Source of the DNA: Bradyrhizobium commune | GTDB lineage: Bacteria; Pseudomonadota; Alphaproteobacteria; Rhizobiales; Xanthobacteraceae | Length of the DNA stretch: 64,000 nucleotides | Direction of reading: 5' to 3' | Assembly (NCBI RefSeq): GCF_015624505.1 | Contig: NZ_CP061379.1 | Coordinates: forward strand, 4,216,001-4,280,000 | Notes under the pieces: generated by a model | Told to the model about the DNA's origin: nothing | What the model saw: the letters and a program-made list of their open reading frames with translations, nothing else | Databases searched by the model: none | Translations under genes and position numbers: made by a program | In this document: in pieces, positions 8,500 through 17,815 of the stretch | Layout of the letters: each line of letters begins with the position of its first letter | Numbering within the stretch: the first letter of the stretch is position 1

Positions 8500-10035
8500 G
8501 TGTCAAGCGAGACCGTCGTGACGGCTGAGGCAGAGCGACGGCGTGCATTTTGGCAAATCCTGTTGTTCGCGGCAGGGCTCCTCGTGCTGACCGCGATCAG
8601 TGCAGGCTCCGTCCACCTCGTCAACAAGGCGCGCGACGACAACAAATGGGTGGTGCACACCATCGAGGTGGAAAACCAGGTCAACGCGCTGCTGCTCGAG
8701 GTCCGGCGCGCCGAGAGCGGCGCGCGCGGCTATATCCTGACACAAGGACCCGACTTCCTCGCCGACCATGAGCAGGCCGTCGTAGCGATCATTCCCGCAC
8801 TCGACAGGCTCACGCGCCTGATCGGCGACAATCCTGCGCAACGCGACAGCATCGAGAAGCTCAGCGCCGCGATCGAGACCCGGCTCGGCCAGTTCACGCG
8901 CGAGATCGATTTCGTCAGGCAGGGCCAGCCGGAGAAGGCGACGGCGCTGACCCGCGAAGCCGCCGCCGGCGGCACCACGACCACGATCGGCAGCGTCGCT
9001 GGCACGATGATCGCCGAGGAGGAGCGCCTGTTTCGGCTCCGCTCGGCGAACGCCGACCGCAGCCAGACACTGGCTGCGTCGCTTACCGGCATCGGCTCCG
9101 GCCTCGTCGTCGTGCTCGCTTTGATCGCGATCTGGCTGGTGCGGCGTTCGGCGCGCGCCCGCGACGAGGCCGAGGCGCGCCTGCGCGATGCCAATCTCAA
9201 CCTCGAGGCGACCGTGGACGAGCGCACGGCGGACCTGAGCGAAGCCAACAACGAGATCCAGCGCTTTGCCTATATCGTCAGCCACGATTTGCGCTCGCCG
9301 CTGGTCAACATCATGGGCTTCACCAGCGAGCTCGAAGAACTGGGCAAGGACATCTTTCGACGGATCGGCGGGCTCACCGGGGCGCCGGCGGGCGGCCCGC
9401 CGGTCGATGTCGGCGACATCCCGCTCGACGGCTCCGACAAGCAGCTTTCCACGGACTTTTCCGAAGCGCTCGGTTTCATCAAGTCCTCGATCGCGCGGAT
9501 GGACCGGCTGATCTCGGCGATCCTCAACCTCACCCGGGAGGGCCGGCGCGAATTCCAGCCGGAGAAGATCAATACGCGCGAGCTCGTCGAGGCGATCGTG
9601 TCGACGCTGGCGCATCAAGCGGTCGAAGCACAGGCCGAGATCCACGTCGAACCGCTGCCAAATCTCGTCAGCGACCGTCTTGCACTGGAGCAGATCTTCT
9701 CCAATCTGATCGACAATGCGATCAAGTATCTCAAACAAGGGGTTCCCGGCGAGATCAGAATCCGCGGGCGGACCAAGCTCGGCTACGCTATCTACGAAAT
9801 CAGCGATAACGGCCGCGGCATCGATCCGAAGGATCATCAGCGGATTTTCGACCTGTTCCGCCGTGCGGGAACCCAGGACAAGCCCGGCCAGGGCATAGGT
9901 CTTGCACATGTGCGTGCACTTGTGCGTCGCCTCGGCGGCACGATGTCGGTATCGTCTGAACTGAACGGGGGCAGTACCTTCACGATCACCCTGCCCATCA
10001 CCTGGAATGCGAGCAACCGGAACGCCGACAAATGA
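8500..10035 (+). CDS. Membrane sensor histidine kinase with CHASE3 domain
   Basis: 511-residue inner-membrane kinase. Two membrane spans (about 17-37 and 195-214) enclose a periplasmic CHASE3 sensor domain (LLLEVRRAESGARGYILT near 64-81 is its signature). A coiled linker, a HisKA domain with the phospho-accepting His262 in SHDLRSPL, and an HATPase domain (NLIDNAIKY, DNGRGID, GQGIGLAHV) follow. The start is the GTG at 8500; a GTG at 8518 is also possible. It overlaps the next gene by ATGA, so kinase and receiver are translationally coupled. The ligand of the CHASE3 domain is unknown. The preceding EcfG-type promoter links it to general stress. Confidence 0.88.
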   Translation: MSSETVVTAEAERRRAFWQILLFAAGLLVLTAISAGSVHLVNKARDDNKWVVHTIEVENQVNALLLEVRRAESGARGYILTQGPDFLADHEQAVVAIIPALDRLTRLIGDNPAQRDSIEKLSAAIETRLGQFTREIDFVRQGQPEKATALTREAAAGGTTTTIGSVAGTMIAEEERLFRLRSANADRSQTLAASLTGIGSGLVVVLALIAIWLVRRSARARDEAEARLRDANLNLEATVDERTADLSEANNEIQRFAYIVSHDLRSPLVNIMGFTSELEELGKDIFRRIGGLTGAPAGGPPVDVGDIPLDGSDKQLSTDFSEALGFIKSSIARMDRLISAILNLTREGRREFQPEKINTRELVEAIVSTLAHQAVEAQAEIHVEPLPNLVSDRLALEQIFSNLIDNAIKYLKQGVPGEIRIRGRTKLGYAIYEISDNGRGIDPKDHQRIFDLFRRAGTQDKPGQGIGLAHVRALVRRLGGTMSVSSELNGGSTFTITLPITWNASNRNADK

Positions 10036-10472
10036 CCCAACCTGTGACCATCATCATGATCGAGGACGACGAGGGACACGCGCGGCTGATCGAGCGCAAC
10101 ATCCGCCGCTCCGGGGTCAACAACGAGATCGTGTCGTTTGCCAATGGCACCGACGCCGTGAAGCATCTGTTCGGCGCCGACGGCAGCGGGCTTGCCCAGA
10201 AGGGCAACGCACTTCTGATCCTGCTCGACCTCAACCTGCCTGACATGAGCGGGATCGACATCCTGAAGCGGATCAAGGAAAACAAATATCTCAAGGCCTC
10301 GCCCGTGGTGGTGCTGACCACCACCGACGACAGCCAGGAGATCAAGCGCTGCTACGAGTTCGGCTGCAACGTCTACATCACCAAGCCCGTCAACTACGAG
10401 AATTTCGCCAACGCCATCCGGCAGCTCGGTCTGTTCTTCTCGGTCATCCAGGTCCCGCCCGCCGCCCCATGA
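10032..10472 (+). CDS. Stand-alone response regulator (CheY/Rcp1-like)
   Basis: 146-residue single receiver domain without an output domain. Acidic pocket EDD at 11-13, phospho-acceptor Asp66 in LLDLNLPD, Thr at the end of the fourth strand (VVLTTTDD) and Lys in ITKPVNY. It resembles the phytochrome-partner type (NLPDMSGIDILKRIK). It shares 4-bp ATGA overlaps with both neighbours, so the three genes form one unit. It probably takes phosphate from the kinase upstream and passes it on or acts by protein contact. Confidence 0.9.
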   Translation: MTQPVTIIMIEDDEGHARLIERNIRRSGVNNEIVSFANGTDAVKHLFGADGSGLAQKGNALLILLDLNLPDMSGIDILKRIKENKYLKASPVVVLTTTDDSQEIKRCYEFGCNVYITKPVNYENFANAIRQLGLFFSVIQVPPAAP

Positions 10473-11572
10473 CCCAGCGCACGCCAACACTGCTCTATAT
10501 CGATGACGACGCAGCGCTGGCGCGGCTGGTCGATCGCGGCCTCACGCGGCGCGGCTACGATGTCATTCATGCCGCAAGCGGCGAGGAAGGCCTGGAGCTC
10601 ATCCGCCGCGCAAGCAGCGACGGCGGCATCGACGTGGTGGCGCTCGACCAGTACATGCCGGGCCTTGATGGGCTGGAGACGCTCGAGCAGATCATGGCGA
10701 TCCCGGATGCTCCACCCGTGGTGTTCGTGACGGCGTCGCAGGATTCCAGCATCGCGGTGACCGCGCTGAAAGCGGGTGCGGCCGATTACTTGGTCAAGGA
10801 CGTCAAGGGCGACTTCATCCCGCTGCTGCATGTCGCGGCCGAGGGCGCGCTGCGGCAGGCCGAATTGCAGCGGGCGCGCGAGGAAGCCGAAGCCGAGATC
10901 CATGCCTCGCGCGACCGCTACGCGGCGCTTGCCGCCGAGCGCGAGATGCTGCTGCGCGAGGTCAACCACCGCGTCGGCAATTCACTCCAGATCATCGCCT
11001 CGCTGCTGCACTTGCAGGCGAACTCGGCTACGCAGGACGAGGTCAAGGCAGCGCTGACCAACGCGATGGGCCGCGTCGCCGCGGTCGCGCAGGTGCACCG
11101 ACGCCTCTACACCTCGCAGGATCTGAAGAGCGTGGTGCTGAACCAGTATCTGGACTCGCTGCTCGAGGATCTCCGCCGCTCGGCCGAAGGCAACCGGATG
11201 TCGCGCCTGACGGTGAAGGCCGAGCCGGTCGAGATCGATCCGGACCGCGCGGTCGCCGTCGGAATCATCGTCAACGAGCTGGTGATGAATGCAGTGAAAT
11301 ACGCCTATCCCGACGGCGCCGGCCCGATCCATGTCGAGCTGACCTCGGATGGCGACGAGCTCCTGCTATCGATCACCGACGACGGCGTCGGCGACAAGGT
11401 CAAGGCCGACCCGCGCTCGACCGGCATGGGCCAGCGCATCGTCACGGCGATGGCCGCCAAGCTCGACGCCACCGTCGAGCGCGATCCGGCGCATTCCGGG
11501 ACCCGCGTCATCCTGCGGTTCCGCCGCGAGCCCATCGCCCCCAGCAAGGCGAACAGCGCCGCGGCGAGTTGA
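10469..11572 (+). CDS. Response regulator-histidine kinase hybrid (receiver + HisKA_2/HWE-type)
   Basis: 367 residues: an N-terminal receiver (DDD 12-14, Asp60 in VALDQYMPG, Lys in DYLVKD), a coiled linker (130-160), then a HisKA_2 dimerisation domain with phospho-His167 in [11 protein letters not shown] and a compact ATPase domain ([17 protein letters not shown]). Kinases with this phospho-site are the class that feeds PhyR in the alphaproteobacterial general stress response. With the upstream kinase and receiver it makes a cytosolic phosphorelay with no DNA-binding member in the operon. Which response regulator it targets is not shown here. Confidence 0.88.
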   Translation: MTQRTPTLLYIDDDAALARLVDRGLTRRGYDVIHAASGEEGLELIRRASSDGGIDVVALDQYMPGLDGLETLEQIMAIPDAPPVVFVTASQDSSIAVTALKAGAADYLVKDVKGDFIPLLHVAAEGALRQAELQRAREEAEAEIHASRDRYAALAAEREMLLREVNHRVGNSLQIIASLLHLQANSATQDEVKAALTNAMGRVAAVAQVHRRLYTSQDLKSVVLNQYLDSLLEDLRRSAEGNRMSRLTVKAEPVEIDPDRAVAVGIIVNELVMNAVKYAYPDGAGPIHVELTSDGDELLLSITDDGVGDKVKADPRSTGMGQRIVTAMAAKLDATVERDPAHSGTRVILRFRREPIAPSKANSAAAS

Positions 11573-11631
11573 TCCCTGCTCTGGGGGCCCCCCATCGCAC
11601 CCGCCGCGCGATCCTGCTATTATTCCTTCCC

Positions 11632-12312
11632 ATGACTTCGCGCGACTCCGCCTCGTCTGAAATCACGCCGGCCGTGCTGCTGCGCGCCTATGCCTGCGGC
11701 ATCTTTCCGATGGCCGAAAGCGCCGACGATCCGACCTTGTTCTGGGTCGAGCCGGAGATGCGCGGCGTGATCCCGCTCGACGGTTTTCGCGTCGCCTCAC
11801 GGCTGGCCCGCACCGTGCGCTCGGATGCGTTTCGCGTCACCGTCAACACCGCGTTCAAAGCGACGATCGCCGGCTGCGCCGCGCCGAAGGCCGGCCGCGA
11901 GGACACCTGGATCAACAAGCGCATCCGCGACCTCTATGGCGGTCTCTACGAGCTCGGCCATTGCCACAGCGTCGAGGCCTGGCAGGGCGACGATCTCGTC
12001 GGCGGCCTCTATGGCGTGAGCCTGGGGCGTGCCTTCTTCGGCGAGAGCATGTTTCACACCACGCGCGACGCCTCGAAGGTCGCGCTGGTGCATCTCGTCG
12101 CGCGGCTGATCCATGGCGGGTTCGAGCTGCTCGACACGCAATATGTCACCGAGCATCTGAAGAGCTTTGGCGCGGCCGAGATTTCGCGGCGGCGCTACAC
12201 CGGCCTGCTCGACAAGGCGCTCGCCGGCGAGCCCGGCGATTTCCTGAGGCTGACGACCGAACAGCCGGTCCCGGGCGTGCGGGCGCTCGATATCATCGCT
12301 TCACGGCAATAA
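11632..12312 (+). CDS. aat: Leucyl/phenylalanyl-tRNA-protein transferase
   Basis: Adds Leu or Phe from aminoacyl-tRNA to the N-terminal Arg or Lys of proteins, marking them for ClpS/ClpAP (N-degron pathway). Seen in 226 residues: [14 protein letters not shown] at the start, [13 protein letters not shown], [17 protein letters not shown] segment ([11 protein letters not shown]), [17 protein letters not shown], and [11 protein letters not shown]. The ATG at 11632 was chosen because it gives the family's usual N-terminus; an ATG further upstream would add 21 unrelated residues overlapping the kinase gene. It converges on the DUF2155 gene with a 3-bp gap. Confidence 0.93.
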   Translation: MTSRDSASSEITPAVLLRAYACGIFPMAESADDPTLFWVEPEMRGVIPLDGFRVASRLARTVRSDAFRVTVNTAFKATIAGCAAPKAGREDTWINKRIRDLYGGLYELGHCHSVEAWQGDDLVGGLYGVSLGRAFFGESMFHTTRDASKVALVHLVARLIHGGFELLDTQYVTEHLKSFGAAEISRRRYTGLLDKALAGEPGDFLRLTTEQPVPGVRALDIIASRQ

Positions 12313-12315
12313 AAG

Positions 12316-13362
12316 CTAGCGGCCGAAGCCGGGGAAATTGAACAGACCCGGCTGCTGCCGTGGTGGCGGAGGCGGCGGGTCCGGTTGCTGCTGCGGTTGC
12401 GGCAAGGGCTGCGGCGGACGCTGCTGCACCGCCTGCTTGGGCGCGGCCTTCTTCTGCGCCGGAGGCGGCGGGGGCGGCGCGGGCTTGGTCGCGGGATCGG
12501 GTGCGGCGGTTGCGATGGTCTGCTGCGGCTCTTTGCAGTCGGTCAGCCAGATGTCGTAGATCGGGTGCTCGACGCCGTGCAGGCCGGGGCTCGCGGCATA
12601 CATCCAGCCGGAGAAGATCCGCTTCACCTCACCCTGCAAGGTGATCTCGTCGACCTCGACGAACGCATCGGTATTGGCGGCTTCGGTCGCGGGCCGCGTG
12701 TAGCAGGCGTCGGTCTTCACCCGCAGCGCGCCGAACTGCACGGTCTCGCCGATATCCTCGTCGAAATTGATGATGCGCCCGGTGATCTTGTCCAGGCCGG
12801 AGAAGGTCGCCTTCTTGTTGACGATCTTCTGCGCCGGCGGCTCGGTGACGACCTCGTCGCCCGGCTGGAGGCTGGCGGGGGCCTGCGGCACGGCACCCTG
12901 CTGCGTCCCACCCTTCTGCTGAGGCTGGCGCTGACCAGGAGCTGCGCCCGGCTGGGGAGGCGCGCCTGGCGGTGCCACCGCGACCGCCGGCGGCTGGTTC
13001 TGCGGGGCGACGGTCGTGCCCGGCGGCGGCGCCAGCGGCTGGCTCTCGACCGGCCCGGGCATGACATTACCCTGACGGCTCGACGGCGGCAGCGGGCGCG
13101 ACGGCAGCACGCGGCCCTGCGGCGGCAGCTCCGGCACCTCTTCGTCGTCGTCGGGGGTCGGCATTGGTTGCGGCTGCCCACCACGGGGAATGCTGCCCGG
13201 CGGCCGCAGCGGCGGCGGATCGGAAAAGATCGTGCCGATCTGCGCCTGGGCGGGCGTCGCCACCGTCAGCACGGTGGTCGCCAGCAGCGCCGCAAGGCCT
13301 GTCAGGGTAAAGGTTTTGAACATCTCGCGCGGCTTCAACAGCGAATCGGGCTTGTCGGACAT
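12316..13362 (-). CDS. Exported Pro/Gln-rich DUF2155 protein
   Basis: 348-residue exported protein. Signal peptide ends at PAQAQ (near 42; a later ATG at residue 14 would give a more standard leader). Then a proline- and glutamine-rich low-complexity region to about residue 175, the DUF2155 domain (from VNKKATFSGLDKITGRI to VYDIWLTDC-type end, here HPIYDIWLTDCKE), and a second Pro-rich tail. DUF2155 genes commonly sit beside aat, accBC and the NDUFA12 gene in alphaproteobacteria. The domain's function is unknown; one conserved Cys pair (ACYTR and TDCKE) could form a disulfide. Confidence 0.85.
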   Translation of the reverse strand: MSDKPDSLLKPREMFKTFTLTGLAALLATTVLTVATPAQAQIGTIFSDPPPLRPPGSIPRGGQPQPMPTPDDDEEVPELPPQGRVLPSRPLPPSSRQGNVMPGPVESQPLAPPPGTTVAPQNQPPAVAVAPPGAPPQPGAAPGQRQPQQKGGTQQGAVPQAPASLQPGDEVVTEPPAQKIVNKKATFSGLDKITGRIINFDEDIGETVQFGALRVKTDACYTRPATEAANTDAFVEVDEITLQGEVKRIFSGWMYAASPGLHGVEHPIYDIWLTDCKEPQQTIATAAPDPATKPAPPPPPPAQKKAAPKQAVQQRPPQPLPQPQQQPDPPPPPPRQQPGLFNFPGFGR

Positions 13363-13571
13363 TCTACAGGGGTACCGCCGCTCGCAGGTCATCCGGTTAA
13401 CACGGCGAATACGGCGGGGAAAGGGCGGCATTCCTACCCTGCCCGCCACCTGCTGGCCAGGCCGGCCGGGGGATGGGATAGTCGGACGGCCTCTCCCCGG
13501 GGGGCCGAGGCGGGCATTGCCGTCCGGAAACGACGTCCAACGATAACCAGAACCCCCAAGGACCCTTCCCC

Positions 13572-14519
13572 ATGCCCGTCGTGCTCGATCCCGATGCCGC
13601 CGCCGTCTACAAGGCCTTCCAGGACGCGGCCCGTCCTCCCTACGAAACCCTGACCGTGCCGGAGGCGCGCGCATCTTTTTCGCAAGCGCGTTTCGCCACC
13701 GATCCGGAACCGCCGCAGCTTGAGCGCGTCGCGCAGCTGTCGATCCCGGCCCAGCACGGCACGATCCCGGCGCGCATCTACGTCCCGCGGAAACTGCGCG
13801 GGCCTGCCGGATCTGCGCCGGCGCTGATGTTCTTCCATGGCGGCGGCTGGGTGGTCGGCGATCTCGACTCCCACGACGTCGTCTGCCGCAAGCTCGCCGA
13901 CGAGGGCGAGCTCGTCGTGGTCTCCGTCGACTACCGACTCGCGCCCGAGCACAAGTTTCCGGCCGCCGTCGATGACGCTATCGCTGCCACCACGTGGGTC
14001 GCGGCGAACGCCAACGCACTCGGCATCGATGCGTCACACCTCAGTGTCGGCGGCGACAGTGCCGGCGGCAATCTCGCAGCCGTCGTCGCGCTCGCCGCGC
14101 GCGACGGCAATGGCCCTGCGATCGCAGGCCAGGTGCTGATCTATCCGGCCGTCGACTTCGCGACGACGCACGGCTCGCACAGCGAGCCTGAAACCAGCGT
14201 GCTGTTGACGCATTCCATAGTCCGCTGGTTTCGCAACCATTATCTCAATGGCCCAGCCGACGCGGACGACTGGCGTGCCTCGCCGGCGCGCGCGACGACG
14301 CTTGCCGGCCTGCCGCCGGCCTATGTGCTGACGGCCGGCGCCGATCCGCTACGCGACGAAGGCGACGAATATGCCGCGCGGATGAAGCAGGCCGGCGTTC
14401 CCGTCGCCACCAAGCACCTCCCCGGCCAGTTCCACGGCTTCTTCACCATGGGCAAGCTGCTGCGAGAGGCCAATGTCGCCGCGAGCGAGATCGGCGCATG
14501 GCTGAAGGGGTTGGGCTGA
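13572..14519 (+). CDS. Alpha/beta hydrolase, hormone-sensitive lipase family
   Basis: Cytosolic esterase/lipase of 315 aa. Oxyanion-hole motif HGGG at 89-92, nucleophile Ser163 in GDSAGG, acid in AGADPLRDEG and His in GQFHGFF complete the triad. The natural ester is unknown; close homologues prefer short-chain acyl esters. aagga precedes the ATG. It is followed after 12 bp by a membrane carrier gene on the same strand. Confidence 0.9.
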   Translation: MPVVLDPDAAAVYKAFQDAARPPYETLTVPEARASFSQARFATDPEPPQLERVAQLSIPAQHGTIPARIYVPRKLRGPAGSAPALMFFHGGGWVVGDLDSHDVVCRKLADEGELVVVSVDYRLAPEHKFPAAVDDAIAATTWVAANANALGIDASHLSVGGDSAGGNLAAVVALAARDGNGPAIAGQVLIYPAVDFATTHGSHSEPETSVLLTHSIVRWFRNHYLNGPADADDWRASPARATTLAGLPPAYVLTAGADPLRDEGDEYAARMKQAGVPVATKHLPGQFHGFFTMGKLLREANVAASEIGAWLKGLG

Positions 14520-14531
14520 CGTACGGTGCCT

Positions 14532-15539
14532 ATGCCTTCCGGTCTTCGAACTCTCTTCGCCATCCCCGTCCGCGGCCTCACCTGGCTCGGCAGCCAGGGC
14601 ACGCGCGCAGTGGCAGCCGTCGTGTTCATCGCACTGGCGGTGCCGCCGCTCGGTGCGCTGTTGCGGCCCTACGTCACCGAGGCGATCCTCGGCCTGCTCT
14701 GCATCTCCTTCATGCGGGTCGATCTTGCCGCGCTCTACAGCCATCTGCGCCGTCCGGCGCTGGTGGCGACTGCCACGGCCTGGACCACGATCGGCGTGCC
14801 GCTGATCGTCGGGCTGATCGCGCATGTGACCGGGCTTACTGACCGCGCGCCCGGCCTGTCGCTCGCGCTGATGCTCCAGAGCATGGCCTCGCCGATGATG
14901 GCAGCACCTGCGCTCGCGGCGCTGATGGGCCTCGACGCCACGCTCGTGCTGGTCACGCTGGTGACGGCAACCGCGGTCGTGCCCTTCACCGCGTCGCTGT
15001 TCGCGAGCCTCTTCCTTAACGGCATGCTCAGCATCTCGCCGCTGACGCTCGGACTAAAACTGCTCGGCATCCTGGCAGTATCGCTGCTTGCGGCAACCAC
15101 CATCCGCTGGCTGTTCGGGGCCGACGCAATCCAGCGCCACAAGCCGCCGATCGACGGCTTCAACATCATCATCCTCTTCATCTTCGCGTCCGCTATCATG
15201 GGCGACGTCGCGCACGATTTCGTCGCCGATCCCGGCTTCGCGATCGGCATCGCGGCGCTCGCCTTTGCGGTCTATTTCACGCTGCTTGCGGTGACGACGC
15301 TGCTGTTCCGCCGCATCGGCTATGAGCGCGCGCTGGCGCTCGGGCTGATGGTGTCACAGCGCAATCTCGGCCTGATGCTGGCCGCAACCGCCGGCGCGCT
15401 GCCCCCGACCACCTGGCTCTATTTCGCGCTGACGCAGTTTCCGATCCACCTTGCGCCCTACATGCTGACGCCGATCGCGCGGCGGCTGACGGCGCGGGCG
15501 GATGCGACCAGCGCGGTGGCTACACCTGGGACGGGTTGA
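14532..15539 (+). CDS. BASS-type (bile acid:Na+ symporter-like) membrane carrier
   Basis: About 335 residues with nine to ten hydrophobic spans and a helix-break sequence QSMASPMMAAPALAALMG near 115-132, plus GLMVSQRNLGLMLAA near 275-290, both resembling the crossover motifs of the bile acid:sodium symporter superfamily. Substrate is unknown; an organic anion is likely. A GTG two codons upstream is an alternative start. It probably forms a unit with the esterase gene before it. Confidence 0.68.
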   Translation: MPSGLRTLFAIPVRGLTWLGSQGTRAVAAVVFIALAVPPLGALLRPYVTEAILGLLCISFMRVDLAALYSHLRRPALVATATAWTTIGVPLIVGLIAHVTGLTDRAPGLSLALMLQSMASPMMAAPALAALMGLDATLVLVTLVTATAVVPFTASLFASLFLNGMLSISPLTLGLKLLGILAVSLLAATTIRWLFGADAIQRHKPPIDGFNIIILFIFASAIMGDVAHDFVADPGFAIGIAALAFAVYFTLLAVTTLLFRRIGYERALALGLMVSQRNLGLMLAATAGALPPTTWLYFALTQFPIHLAPYMLTPIARRLTARADATSAVATPGTG

Positions 15540-15563
15540 CGAACGATATCGGCGTTGACGGAA

Positions 15564-16100
15564 TTATGAGGTATTTCTGTCGTGCGCAAAGCGCTCGACA
15601 AGCTCAGACCAGAACGGAATGTATTTGATCTGCGCGGGCCAAGGCCTGCTGTTCCCGCCGGTGAACTCTCTTTCGAAATAATCGTTTAGATTGGCACCGT
15701 AGTAGATTGTATCGATGCCATAGATGGAAAAGACGGGATTGCCTGCCTCGTGCGGCTGCTCCGGCAAATAGCGGTGAGCAATCAACGGAATTAGTTTCGG
15801 CGCCCGGGAAATTATCTCTCGAAGCTTCTCTTCCCGGGCTCGTGCAGTGGAAGGCCACTGTCCCCATTCCGACCACCACAGCCGTCCGTCCTCCATAGAG
15901 TGACGAAGACCTTCAAAGGGCCAGTCCAGGGCTCGTCTTATCGCGCGCTCGTCTGTCCAATCGTGTCCTTGCACCGGCCGCTTTCGCCTCAGGAGCGCAA
16001 CTAAGTCGGGAGGAAACACCAAGCCAAATCGACGTTGCGCCTTGTCCAGCTCAGACTGCGAATAGCCCTTGGTCCAACGAACCGTGTCGTTGCCTGACAC
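15564..16100 (-). CDS. SMI1/KNR4-like protein
   Basis: 178 residues, no signal peptide or membrane span. The opening YSQSELDKAQRRFGLVFPPDL followed by a Trp-rich middle (DWPFEGLRHS, WWSEWGQWP) and FSIYGIDTIYYGANLNDYF is the pattern of SMI1/KNR4 (SUKH) proteins. SUKH proteins are often immunity proteins against polymorphic toxins, but many are housekeeping-like. The gene is clearly AT-richer than its neighbours, suggesting transfer. No toxin gene is adjacent, so it may be an orphan immunity gene. Confidence 0.65.
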   Translation of the reverse strand: MSGNDTVRWTKGYSQSELDKAQRRFGLVFPPDLVALLRRKRPVQGHDWTDERAIRRALDWPFEGLRHSMEDGRLWWSEWGQWPSTARAREEKLREIISRAPKLIPLIAHRYLPEQPHEAGNPVFSIYGIDTIYYGANLNDYFEREFTGGNSRPWPAQIKYIPFWSELVERFAHDRNTS

Positions 16101-16151
16101 TCCTACTCCCCCTATCTCTCCCGCTCACAAATGAGGCCACGTCTTCAAACG

Positions 16152-16742
16152 TCAAATGCAGTGCTCAGAAGACATGATTTCGGGCTTCAACCCGATTTCA
16201 TAATGCAGCACCTTCTGATCTCGAGTCTGGAATATGATCGCACGCTTGTGGTCGGGATTCTCCACCACGATCCAATACTGTGGAGGGGGTTCCGGTTCAG
16301 TGACGCCCCGCTTGGCACGCTCTTTTGCCATTTCCGCTAGTTCCTCTTTGCTGAAGCGGAAATCAGGCGCCAGCTCCTTGCGGACCCTCCCGTAGGCGCG
16401 GCGGATATCGGCCTCTGTTGAGCCAACTCCGATTCCGCTACTGTCGACAATGTTTGGATCGGGCCGCTGCTCCTTCGGAAGAAACACTGTCATGACGGTA
16501 ATCTTTCCGTCGATGACAACATAAGACAGCGCCTCTTCCTTGCCGTCGGCCCGCCCCGTCACGTAGCAGTCCTTCGAGAAAGGCGCGTCCGCAGACCGCA
16601 GCTTTGCGTTCAACGCGCGCTCGGCTTGCTGAACGGTCATTCCCAATTCGACCGGTCCCACGCCTCGCCACGACAGACCCTGAGCGTTGGCAGAGATTGG
16701 CGTCAATGCAATCATGCTCAGCCCAAGGATCCAACGTCGCAT
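16152..16742 (-). CDS. Secreted protein of unknown function
   Basis: 196 residues starting at MRRWILG with a signal peptide cut after ANAQ (residue 22). The mature part has a SWRGVGPVELGMTVQQAERAL segment, typical of small periplasmic proteins with a repeated alpha/beta motif, and two Cys (KDCYV and SEHCI) likely to pair. No catalytic motif is recognised. It is moderately AT-rich, like the SMI1/KNR4 gene downstream on the same strand; both may have arrived together. Confidence 0.7.
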   Translation of the reverse strand: MRRWILGLSMIALTPISANAQGLSWRGVGPVELGMTVQQAERALNAKLRSADAPFSKDCYVTGRADGKEEALSYVVIDGKITVMTVFLPKEQRPDPNIVDSSGIGVGSTEADIRRAYGRVRKELAPDFRFSKEELAEMAKERAKRGVTEPEPPPQYWIVVENPDHKRAIIFQTRDQKVLHYEIGLKPEIMSSEHCI

Positions 16743-16785
16743 CGCTCGCCCCTTCATTCTGTCTGCTCGGATCGATGAGTGCACG

Positions 16786-17724
16786 CTACCCCGCCCGCGC
16801 CGCGCGGCGCAGCGCTTGCGGGGGCTGGCCGAAGGCGCGGATGAAGGCGCGACGCATGCGTTCGGGATCGCGGAAGCCGGTCGCTTCTGCAACGAGCTCG
16901 ATCGCCTCGCGCGAGGACTGCACGCGCTCGCGCGCCACCTCGATGCGCAACCGCTCGATCGCCTTTGACGGCGTCGTGCCGGTCTCAGCAGTAAAGGCGC
17001 GGGCGAAATGCCGCGCGCTCATGCCGGCGCGGTCGGCGAGATCTTCCACCGTCAGCGGCGCGTCGAGATTTTCCCGCGCCCAGGACAACAGCGCGCCGAA
17101 CCGCCCGTTCGACGCCTTCAATTCCAGCAGCGATGAGAACTGCGACTGGCCGCCGCTGCGGCGATGGTAGAGCACGAGCTGGCGCGCGGTCTGCTGCGCG
17201 ATGTCCTCGCCATGATCCTCGGTGACCATCGCAAGCGCGAGGTCGATGCCGGCGCTGATGCCGGCCGAGGTCCAGATCTGGCCGTCGCGGGTGAAAATCT
17301 GGTCGGGCTCGAACTTCACCTTCGGATAGCGCGCCACGAATTCGCGCGTGCGGCCCCAATGCGTGGTGGCGCGGCGGCCGTCGAGCAGCCCCGCCTCGGC
17401 GAGCACAAAGGCGCCCGAGCAGACGCTGGCGACGCGCACGCCGCGCTTGGCCAGCCGCTGCACGAAGGCGCGCGTCACCTCGCATCGCGCAGCATGCGCC
17501 ACGCCCGCCCCGCCCGCGATGACCAGCGTCGTGATCGCATTCGCCGCCTTGAAATCGCGCGCCACCATCTCGACGCCGGACGAGCTGCGCACCGCGCCCG
17601 CCTTCAATGCCAGCACGCGAAGCGCGAGCGGCTTGCCGCTGGCGCGCGCTGCGATCTCGAACACCGAGATTGGACCGGCCGCATCGAGCAGCTGGAAGTC
17701 CGGGAAGATCAGGATGCCGATCAT
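16786..17724 (-). CDS. GlxA-family transcriptional regulator (DJ-1/PfpI + AraC)
   Basis: 312 residues: an N-terminal DJ-1/PfpI domain (MIGILIFPDFQLLDAAGP; Cys102 in SVCSGAF at the nucleophile elbow) and a C-terminal AraC/XylS double helix-turn-helix (LADRAGMSARHFARAF; the second helix has ATGFRDPERMRRAF). Such proteins sense small metabolites through the DJ-1-like domain and activate nearby genes. It is divergent to a DJ-1/PfpI enzyme gene, with repeated ATGCCATT sites between them, so it probably controls that gene and itself. Confidence 0.9.
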   Translation of the reverse strand: MIGILIFPDFQLLDAAGPISVFEIAARASGKPLALRVLALKAGAVRSSSGVEMVARDFKAANAITTLVIAGGAGVAHAARCEVTRAFVQRLAKRGVRVASVCSGAFVLAEAGLLDGRRATTHWGRTREFVARYPKVKFEPDQIFTRDGQIWTSAGISAGIDLALAMVTEDHGEDIAQQTARQLVLYHRRSGGQSQFSSLLELKASNGRFGALLSWARENLDAPLTVEDLADRAGMSARHFARAFTAETGTTPSKAIERLRIEVARERVQSSREAIELVAEATGFRDPERMRRAFIRAFGQPPQALRRAARAG

Positions 17725-17749
17725 GGTTATGTCCGAAAGTGAGGGAATT

Positions 17750-17783
17750 ATGCCATTTAGGACGGAAGGGCATCATGCCATTC
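17750..17783. promoter_or_regulatory. Repeat operator between glxA-like and isonitrile hydratase-like genes
   Basis: ATGCCATTT (17750-17758) and ATGCCATTC (17775-17783) form a direct repeat with a 25-bp period; GGCATCATGCC (17769-17779) is a perfect palindrome over the second copy. AraC-type regulators bind such paired direct repeats. The site lies in the 91-bp divergent promoter region. Confidence 0.5.
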
Positions 17784-17815
17784 TACGCCCGTCAAGCCCT
17801 TCCTTGGAGGTTCCC

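Noticed and set aside
12385..13653. 422-codon plus-strand frame opposite the DUF2155 gene
   Set aside because: Arg/Leu/Gly-rich shadow of a Pro/Gln-rich real gene.
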